DNA of 13,424 bases, taken from contig SDVU01000436.1 in NCBI GenBank assembly GCA_016256075.1, positions 1 to 13,424 of the forward strand, written 5' to 3'. The translations under genes and the position numbers were made by a program. Shown one piece after another: positions 7,896 through 13,424 of the stretch (positions within the stretch are counted from its first letter, which is position 1; the number at the start of each line of letters is the position of its first letter). This DNA comes from Dictyocoela muelleri (lineage: Eukaryota > Microsporidia). Under the pieces are notes generated by a model, which was not told the DNA's origin, did no database searches, and saw only the letters and a program-made list of their open reading frames with translations.

Positions 7896-8519
7896 TTAAT
7901 CAAATTTAAGAATGCTTTCATCTAAAATAGACTCCATTGAATATTCTTCTCTCTTTAACATAGACAACTCATCTAAAAAATCATCATATTCACTTTTTTC
8001 TAATATTTTTGATAATGAGGACTTGATATGTTCAATATTTTCAGATAAAACAAATTTTTGATTGATTTGATCAATTTTTTTAAAATCAAAAACAGTTGGC
8101 AAGATTTTTTTTAATCTTGTGAGTAATAATGATTCATTGAATTTCTTTTTTGAAAAAATATTTATCTCTAATAATGTGTTATTGGGATAATCAATTCTTT
8201 TCTGAATAAATATTTTATTTTGCAAAAAAATAATAAGCTCATTATTATAAGATTGATTATTATAAGCTTTACTATTATAAGCTTTACTATTATAATCTTT
8301 TTTATAGTAAGTTTTATTATTATGATTATTATCATAGAAGTTATTGTTATTTAAATTGTCTTTAATATTTGGTTTTGTTTTACCCTTTGTTTTAATATTT
8401 AATTTTTTATTAAATGTATAATTTGTTTTTATAGGACAAGCCGGAGCTATTAAATAATTTTCATTTAAAAAAATTAACTCAATTTCCAGATTTTTGAATT
8501 TTTTAAATTGTTTATGCAT
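7896..8519 (-). CDS. Hypothetical Lys/Asn-rich protein, 207 aa
   Basis: No family is recognised. The frame is open upstream to 8840, but that extension has no ATG and runs through a 17-18-bp minisatellite. I therefore start at the first in-frame ATG, 8519. Residues 1-55 are basic (MHKQFKKFKNLEIELIFLNE, later KTKGKTKPN). Residues 55-94 are Asn/Tyr/Lys low complexity with tandem YNSKA and YNNx repeats (76-94). Residues 95-175 look like a folded helix/strand region, with ELIIFLQNKIF and LLTRLKKILPTVFDFKKIDQ. The C-terminus is acidic (EYDDFLDELSM, ESILDESILKFD). No signal peptide or membrane segment is evident in this form. It lies between a SINE copy and the minisatellite, and is one of the few intact frames in the window. 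Confidence 0.55.
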   Translation of the reverse strand: MHKQFKKFKNLEIELIFLNENYLIAPACPIKTNYTFNKKLNIKTKGKTKPNIKDNLNNNNFYDNNHNNKTYYKKDYNSKAYNSKAYNNQSYNNELIIFLQNKIFIQKRIDYPNNTLLEINIFSKKKFNESLLLTRLKKILPTVFDFKKIDQINQKFVLSENIEHIKSSLSKILEKSEYDDFLDELSMLKREEYSMESILDESILKFD

Positions 8520-8629
8520 ACTTTTGAATATTGGATATAAAAATAATATATTATTCAGTAATATTAAGTTCGTTATTTTTTTTACAAAATAAAGCCGAGG
8601 GCTAAGCGGGAAATGTTGTATCACGAAAT

Positions 8630-8858
8630 CCCCCTTGAACAAAATGTCACCCTTGCACAAAATGCCCCCACTGCACAAAATGTCAACCTTGCACAAAATG
8701 CCCCCACTGCACAAAATGCCCCTCGTACAAAATGCCCACAATGCACAAAATGCCCCTCGTACAAAATGCCCCCACTGCACAAAATGTCCCTCGTACAAAA
8801 TACCCCTTGTAAAAATGCTTTCATCATATAATGCCCTCACTCCACAAAATGTCCCTTT
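8630..8858. repeat. Minisatellite of 17-18-bp CACAAAATGCCCC units, about 14 copies
   Basis: About fourteen imperfect units alternate between ACTGCACAAAATGCCCCC and CTCGTACAAAATGCCC. The array is strongly strand-biased, with C on the plus strand and GGG on the minus strand, and is far richer in GC than its surroundings. Unit length varies between 17 and 18 bp. Short open frames on both strands through it are by-products of the repeat. It lies about 110 bp upstream of the ATG of the minus-strand gene. No TA-flanked CAGGG terminus was found at either edge. Confidence 0.85.
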
Positions 8859-8963
8859 TAAATATTTAATTTATAAAAAACCAATTTTTGAATTTAAAAT
8901 TTTATAATAGCCCGAATAAAAAATGACAACTTTAATTTGTTAAAAATAATTTTGATATAATAT

Positions 8964-9422
8964 ATTACATGTTGACAACATCCATAGCTGGTAACCCGAA
9001 GAGTTGTCTCTTACCGTGGATCTTAGACTTTAGTTCTTGGTGGTCAGATAATACGTCACATCCTAAGCTACCCAGAAGCTCAGTTGTATACGAAACTTTC
9101 GTTTTATTTATGACTCAGTAGGCTACAGGTAATTAGTTGCTATCCATTAATTTTAATTTTACAACCATTATTTTGCCGGTATGCGCCGCGAAACTCTTCC
9201 CCCTGCGCCTAGGAGAGTCCCTTCTATTTTATTTTCATATTAGACCAAGTCTAAATCAACTACAGAACACTGTAACAACTGTATATTCCTACTATATTTC
9301 TATAGTTTTTGACCGCTTAATGTCATTTTCTCATTATTTATTAAAGAGTGACCTCAGCTGTATTAGAACCTCGATAATTAAATTTTACATTCAATTGTGT
9401 TAACCACTGAGCTATCTGGCCC
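8964..9422 (-). mobile_element. tRNA-derived SINE, copy 4
   Basis: On the minus strand the head reads GGGCCAGATAGCTCAGTGG, with a perfect A box TAGCTCAGTGG (9404-9414). The B box is near-consensus, GGTTCTAATACAG (9358-9370). The body is co-linear with copy 2: GACATTAAGCGGTCAAAAAC, TTGATTTAGACTTGGTCTAA, ACCTGTAGCCTACTGAGTCA, TGACGTATTATCTGACCACC and GAGACAACTCTTCGGG. The 3' end is ATGGATGTTGTCAACATGTA followed by ATATAT. A plus-strand ORF through it (9137-9403) has no coding character. Confidence 0.82.
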
Positions 9423-9722
9423 TTAAAAAATTGATTATAAATTTTAAGCTTTCCGATGGGTTAGTCACCGCTTATTTTTGCGAAATAGCATTTTAAGAGG
9501 AATTTACATGTTTCTTATTTTAAATAACCACAAAACCGCAAGTTATCTTAATTTATAGCTTTCTGGAATAAATGAGACGGGCCTTTTTATGGTTTTTATT
9601 CGCAATTTTTGCCGTAAAAATGCCGGAAAAAATAATAAATTAAATTAATAATATTAAAAATAATAATATATTTAAATTAATAATAAATTAAATTAATAAA
9701 AAGTAAAAATAAGTTATATATA
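9423..9722. other. Spacer between SINE copies 4 and 5, ending in an AT simple repeat
   Basis: No gene is seen. A GC-richer segment near 9575-9630 (GAGACGGGCC, TTTGCCGTAAAAATGCCGG) is followed from about 9634 by a repetitive TTAATAATAAATTAAATTAA tract. That tract runs up to the 3' end of SINE copy 5. Confidence 0.55.
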
Positions 9723-9988
9723 TTACATGTTGATAACATCCATAGCTGCCACCCCGGAGAGTTGTCTCCTACCTAGGATTTGCGACCTTTGATTCTGGGT
9801 GTTCCTATAATACGTCACCTACTAAGCTACCCAGAAGACCAGCTGTATCGCGATCTTCGTTTATCAATGACTCAGCAGGATACAGGTAATTAGTAGCTTT
9901 TCATGAATTTATATTTTTCACTACTTTTTGCCGAGATGCGTCGCCGCTCTCATCCCCACACCTAAGAGAGTCACTTCTGCTTCGTTGC
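9723..9988 (-). mobile_element. tRNA-derived SINE, copy 5, 5' half missing
   Basis: The 3' 265 bp of the family are well preserved on the minus strand: GTGGGGATGAGAGCGGCGAC, GCATCTCGGCAAAAAGTAGT, ACCTGTATCCTGCTGAGTCA, TAGGTGACGTATTATAGGAA and GGAGACAACTCTCCGGGGTG. The end is TATGGATGTTATCAACATGT. Similarity stops at about 9988, where the foldback element begins. The missing tRNA-like head could not be found on the far side of the foldback, so simple interruption is not proven. Confidence 0.8.
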
Positions 9989-9991
9989 GAA

Positions 9992-10518
9992 TTGAAGAAA
10001 ACCCCAAAGGGAAAACTCCCCTAAATATATTTGTGGGCAAAATTATAATATTGTGAAAAAAGAACGGACGGTTCAAAAATCACCGAATTATTTTTATAAC
10101 CCCTAAATGATTTGAATTAGAAAAAAGATGTTTTGAAGTAATAAAAGCTAAAATAAAATATATTGGGAGGGTTATTTTCATAATCATAAAGATATAAACA
10201 AGTATTAGTTGTCTGAAGATGAAAAAAAGATTGAACTTCTCCTTTTGCACCTACGGACAACTAATACTATGTTCTATCTTTATGATTATAAAAATAACCA
10301 TCCCAATCTATTTTATTTTAGACTTTATTACTTCAAAACATTTTTTTTCTAATTCAAACCATTTAGGGGTTATAAAAATAATTCGGTGATTTTTGAACCG
10401 TCCGTTCTTTTTTTCACAATATTATTATTTTACCCACAAATATATTTTGGGGAGTTTTCCCTTTGGAAAAGTTTTCTCTTTGGTGGAGTTTTCCCTTGGA
10501 AAAGTTTTCCCTTTGGGC
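9992..10518. mobile_element. Foldback/MITE element with ~210-bp inverted arms
   Basis: The arms at 10004-10213 and 10256-10466 are inverted copies that differ at only a modest number of positions, separated by a ~42-bp loop. The outer edge is CCAAAGGGAAAACTCCCC on the left and GGGGAGTTTTCCCTTTGG on the right. Outside the right arm a ~17-bp unit (GTTTTCCCTTTGG with a variable lead) is repeated about four times in all, against about one on the left. The ends therefore differ in repeat number. No coding sequence lies inside. A small ORF at 10463-10651 is only the repeat read through into flanking DNA. A short CGTT word lies near both edges, but no convincing target duplication is seen. Confidence 0.83.
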
Positions 10519-11147
10519 TCGTTATATTGTAAAACACATTTCACATATTAAAAACGCTTTTAACCTCGCAATTTACTGGATGTATCCTTTTTACACCAAA
10601 CAGTTAGTATACAAATATCTTGATTTACGTCATAATAATAAAAGCTTTTAATGCCTTAAGTAAAATAATGTTCCATCTTATAAATTTATCTTTATAATAA
10701 TAACTTCAAAAATTAGTGTATTTGAGGGTTATTCTGTTGTTAATTTAAAAAAAAAATATTTTTTTTTATTTTAAAATACCTCTACAAGCATAAAATTTTA
10801 TAATTATTGAATCGCCATTATAAAAACCTAATTGTATAGGTTTATAAAATATATCACATATTTAAATGAAAATAAAAATACGTATTTTTTTAATTCATAA
10901 GAAAATTAAAGATTAGATACACTAAATTCTTGAGTTATCTTTTGATTCTTGAGTACTATCTATGATTTTATTTTACAAAATGATGATTGTAAAATAAAAT
11001 ATATAGCAAAATTTCTATTTTATTGACGTATATACAATCATAATGTCCATAAATTTGACATGTTCTCATTTATCAATGATGGCATTTATTAAAATAAAAA
11101 AGACTAAAATAAAGCTTTGCTAGTGTATGAAATTGTTTAGGACTAAA
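10519..11147. other. Intergenic stretch with two small hairpins
   Basis: No gene is seen. An inverted repeat around 10818-10845 has AAACCTA facing TAGGTTT. A perfect 14-bp inverted repeat, ATTTTATTTTACAA (10965-10978) facing TTGTAAAATAAAAT (10987-11000), has an 8-base loop. ATTCTTGAGT occurs twice, near 10926 and 10945. Any of these could be MITE remnants or terminators; neither can be shown. Confidence 0.55.
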
Positions 11148-11149
11148 TA

Positions 11150-11280
11150 CAGGGTATCTCACTAATAAATGGAAAGATTTCGCTAATTAATGGAAAGATT
11201 TCACTAATTAATGGAAAGATTTCACTAATTAATGAAAAGATTTCACTAATTAATGGAATTTTTAAATTTAAACGTTTTTT
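11150..11280. repeat. Left TIR with five 21-bp iterons
   Basis: The units begin CTCACTAATAAATGGAAAGAT and then repeat TTCACTAATTAATGGAAAGAT with single-base variants. They are probably repeated binding sites for the element's own transposase; this is inference from position and period (two helical turns). Confidence 0.9.
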
Positions 11281-11296
11281 CAATTATACCCTTTAC

Positions 11297-12420
11297 ATGG
11301 TTCAAAATATACGAAAAAAAAATAAAAAATTAACAGAAGAAAGTTTTGATCAAATAAAAAGATTAATAAACCAAAGAAGTGTGAAAGATTTGGAAATAAA
11401 TACCGAATTATCTGTATCAAGGGTGTATGAGGTAAAAAAATTTATTGAAAATTCCAATGAAGAATTGGCGCATTATAGTATTTTTATAAATAAAAGAGGC
11501 CCTAAGAAAAGAGATTTTACTTTGTAAAAGGCCAAAATTAGAGAAATTTTTGCTAGAGACAATGCGCTTACACAATTAGGTGTGAGAAAAATTTTATTGG
11601 ATGAAAATTTTTCATATTCTAAGAGTAAAATTAATAGGTTGGTAAAAAGTAATGGCCTCACACGTAAAAGATTAAAAAGAAGAGCATCTTTAACATTTGA
11701 TGAACTCCATCGACAAAGGAGAGTTTTTTTCAGCAGAACTTTTAAATGTGAGACATCTTCAATTCCTATATTTTGACGAATCGGGCTTTAATCTTCATAT
11801 ATCAAATAATTACGGATATTTGATGCCTAATACAGACGCGGTATTGTCAGTTGTGCCATCACGAGGTAGAAATATTTCACTTTGTGCGATTTTGTCTACA
11901 AGTGGATTAATTGATTTTACATTAGTCGATGTTTCATTTACAAGTGCATTGTTTTGTGACTTTATTCATGGGTGTGCGATTAGGAGGTCAATTTCTAGCA
12001 ATACTTTGATAATAATGGATAACGCATCTATTCACCACACAAGAGATGTAAAAAATACTCTAGATACTTTTGGAGTTCCTTTTAAATACCTTCCGGAATA
12101 TTCACCTGATTTTAATCCGATAGACAATGTATTTTCTGTTCTTAAAGCCAAAGTTTCATCAAAAAGACCCGTTGCTAGTGATCGTGAAACACTTAAAACA
12201 TATATTATCTAGACAAAAAAAATAATTTAACCTTAGCCTTCAACAAACATTTCTTAATTTATACAAAAATATGTGGGATGAATTGAATCGAGCAATTAAC
12301 GAATCAATTATTTTATTTGATTTTCACCATTTTAACTTAAAAAAACCTTTAAATTATTTAAAAACAGTTAAATTATTAAAAAAAAAACGTTTAAATTTAA
12401 AAATTCCATTAATTAGTTAA
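11297..12420 (+). pseudogene. Tc1/mariner/IS630-type DDE transposase, DD34D, decayed
   Basis: The ATG lies 16 bp inside the left TIR. The N-terminal part has a helix-turn-helix-like segment (SVKDLEINTELSVSRVYEVK), a basic KRGPKKRDFT linker, and a second one (ALTQLGVRKILLDENFSYSK, then INRLVKSNGLTRKRLKRR). Catalytic blocks follow in a second frame: FLYFDESGFNLH, LIIMDNASIHHT, and LPEYSPDFNPIDNVFSVLK. Counting gives 34 residues between the second Asp and the Asp of NPID, where most Tc1 and IS630 proteins have Glu (NPIE). The C-terminus (MWDELNRAINES) is in a third frame. There is one in-frame TAA at 11525, a frame change at the T7 run near 11730, and another near 12190-12230. The copy is therefore probably non-autonomous. 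A programmed frameshift is possible but cannot explain the TAA. Reading ends about 40 bp inside the right TIR. Confidence 0.88.
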
Positions 12421-12533
12421 ATATTTCCATTAATTAGTGAAATCTTTCCATTAATTAGTGAAATCTTTCCATTAATTAGTGAAATCTTTCCATTTATTAG
12501 TGAAATCTTTTCATTTATTAGTGAGATACCCTG
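12382..12533. repeat. Right TIR with six 21-bp iterons
   Basis: This is the inverted counterpart of the left TIR with one additional 21-bp unit. It ends GAGATACCCTG followed by TA. Confidence 0.9.
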
Positions 12534-12535
12534 TA

Positions 12536-12692
12536 ATATTTAATTTTTTCTGACGCAAATTTTGCGTAGTTTTATGCTAAAAACCTCTAAATTACACAAT
12601 ATGACATTAAAAAGAAAAAATTATATAGTCTTACAGGTTTATGCGCTAATACATTAAAATTATGCATTAATATATTTAAAAATTACGCTTTA
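12536..12692. other. Spacer, with a possible further transposon left end at 12634
   Basis: No gene is present. At 12632-12633 a TA is followed by CAGGTTTATGCGCTAATACA and then two or three diverged ~22-bp units (TTATGCGCTAATACATT, TTATGCATTAATATATT, TTACGCTT). This has the same layout as the CAGGGTATTTC ends, but the terminus is less well matched. It could be an older left end into which the 12693 element inserted. Confidence 0.35.
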
Positions 12693-12872
12693 CAGGGCAT
12701 TTCAAACATTTAGAGCTCTCATTTCAAATATTGAGAACACTCAATTTAAACGGTGAGAACCACATTTCAAATAGTGAGTACTCACATTTCAAATAGTGAG
12801 AACCCATATTTTTAAATAATAAGATTTCTAATTTTAAATAATTGAGATTCTCATTTTTAAATTAAAAATCAC
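12693..12872. mobile_element. Left end of a related element with ~22-bp iterons
   Basis: TA (12691-12692) is followed by CAGGGCATTTCAAACATTTA, differing by one base from the CAGGGTATTTC terminus. About eight units of ~22 bp follow (CATTTCAAATAGTGAGAACC type), becoming more diverged inward. No matching right end is in the window, so the element must be cut short or extend beyond it. Confidence 0.65.
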
Positions 12873-13120
12873 ATACCCCTAACAATGCCGCAAAACAAAA
12901 AAGTATAAATAAAAAACTCTCTTGTTTAATCAATAGAATCGCAAATATTTGAAAATAAAAGTTTAAAAAACATAGCGATAAATCTTTCGGCGTCATATTC
13001 TACAATAAAAATAATATAGAAATCTATAAGTGAAAATGAAAATACACTGAAAACTTCCATCATAAAATTAAAAAAAATATTCAATAAAATTTAGAAATTA
13101 GCTCAGATTATATCTACGAT
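12873..13120. other. Interior DNA after the 12693 end, no gene seen
   Basis: This is AT-rich sequence without a usable open frame. It should be the interior of the 12693 element if that element is intact, but no transposase motif is visible. Confidence 0.45.
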
Positions 13121-13122
13121 TA

Positions 13123-13307
13123 CTGGGTATTTCATAGTTATAGACCCCTTTTTTCAAATTTATAGACCCCTTTTTTAAAGTTATAGACCCCTTTTTATAA
13201 ACTTATAGACCCCTTTTCAAACTTATAGACCCTTTTTTTCAAAGTTATAGACCCCTTTTTTCAAAGTTATATACCCTAATTTCAGAGTTATAGACCCCTA
13301 ATTTCAG
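13123..13307. mobile_element. Left end of another related element, array of ATAGACCCC units
   Basis: TA (13121-13122) is followed by CTGGGTATTTCATAGTTATA, which is the CAGGGTATTTC terminus with one change. Eight tandem units of 20-22 bp follow (AGTTATAGACCCCTTTTTTC type). The element runs off the right edge of the window. Confidence 0.65.
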
Positions 13308-13333
13308 ACTAAAATACCATTTTTTACAGACCT

Positions 13334-13424
13334 TTACATTATTATTAACACCGTCTTTAATTATTATTGACGCCAGTTCCATTATTGTTGACACCATCTT
13401 TCATTTTTATTGACAATATTTTTA
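13334..13424. repeat. Second ~22-bp array inside the 13123 element end
   Basis: Four units of ~22 bp (ATTATTATTGACACCATCTT type, with AACACCGTC, GACGCCAGT and GACACCATC variants) continue to the window edge. They differ in sequence from the ATAGACCCC array but share its period. Confidence 0.75.

Larger units (their letters stand above)
11150..12533 (+). mobile_element. Structurally complete Tc1/mariner/IS630-type transposon, 1384 bp
   Basis: Both termini are CAGGGTATCTCACTAATAAA reading inward, flanked by TA duplications at 11148-11149 and 12534-12535. The left inverted repeat (11150-11280, 131 bp) holds five tandem 21-bp units (TTCACTAATTAATGGAAAGAT type). The right one (12382-12533, 152 bp) holds six, so the two differ by exactly one unit. 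Both repeats share an inner AATTTTTAAATTTAAACGTT segment. Between them lies one transposase gene, now decayed. The arms remain very similar to each other, so the copy is not very old, or it was mobilised in trans by an intact relative. Confidence 0.92.

Noticed and set aside
8613-8907. Several overlapping open frames on both strands through the minisatellite, and the 5' extension of the 7896 frame to 8840
   Set aside because: They are by-products of a stop-free 17-18-bp repeat. The extension has no ATG and its Cys/Gly/Phe repeats are only the array translated.
9137-9403. 88-aa plus-strand ORF
   Set aside because: It lies wholly inside SINE copy 4, antisense to it, and is not shared as an open frame by the other copies.
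10463-10651. 62-aa ORF beginning in the foldback element
   Set aside because: Its N-terminus is the translated GTTTTCCCTTTGG repeat, and the rest shows no recognisable protein.
10519-10660. Missing 5' half of SINE copy 5 beyond the foldback
   Set aside because: Only a few bases resemble the SINE. No A box, B box or body block could be aligned.
11473-11661. 62-aa minus-strand ORF
   Set aside because: It is antisense to the transposase, whose plus-strand motifs are clear.
13123-13424. CRISPR array
   Set aside because: The units are contiguous with no unique spacers, the sequence is eukaryotic in character, and the array starts at a transposon terminus.

Overview
This window is very AT-rich eukaryotic DNA, built almost entirely of transposable elements and their remains, with only two or three candidate host genes. 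Those candidates encode low-complexity, Asn/Lys/Gln-rich proteins. Short intronless genes, extreme AT content and dense Tc1/mariner- and pogo-type DNA transposons would fit a repeat-rich microsporidian or a similar parasitic protist. That is an inference: no rRNA, intact tRNA or conserved housekeeping gene is present to settle it.

Layout. 1-73 is the right end of a Tc1/mariner-like element, made of ~21-bp iterated repeats ending in ATACCCTG. It is inserted at a TA inside a decayed pogo/Tigger transposase (75-1048), whose hairpin-bearing right end lies at 1078-1154. A tRNA-headed SINE follows (1213-1666, +), then a 30-33-bp minisatellite (1725-1884) overlapping a small minus-strand ORF. Next is a repeat-bearing ORF with a possible signal peptide (2454-3122) and an overlapping downstream frame to 3295. 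SINE copy 2 (3430-3882, -) precedes a 1792-bp TA-flanked element (4321-6112) with CAGTA-starting terminal inverted repeats and decayed coding sequence. A second decayed frame lies at 6267-6872.

SINE copy 3 (7388-7830, +) is followed by a minus-strand hypothetical gene (7896-8519). A 17-18-bp minisatellite (8630-8858) lies upstream of that gene. Two more SINE copies (8964-9422 and 9723-9988, both -) follow. The last is cut off by a ~0.5-kb foldback element (about 9992-10518) with ~210-bp arms. A structurally complete 1384-bp Tc1/mariner/IS630-type element (11150-12533) has long iterated terminal inverted repeats and a decayed transposase with a DD34D-spaced triad. The window ends in stacked left ends of related elements (12693, 13123 and perhaps 12634).

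The unifying theme is a group of transposons sharing a CAGGGTATTTC-like terminus next to TA. Each carries its own array of ~21-22-bp subterminal repeats. Alongside them is a SINE family of about 450 bp, present five times in 13 kb.
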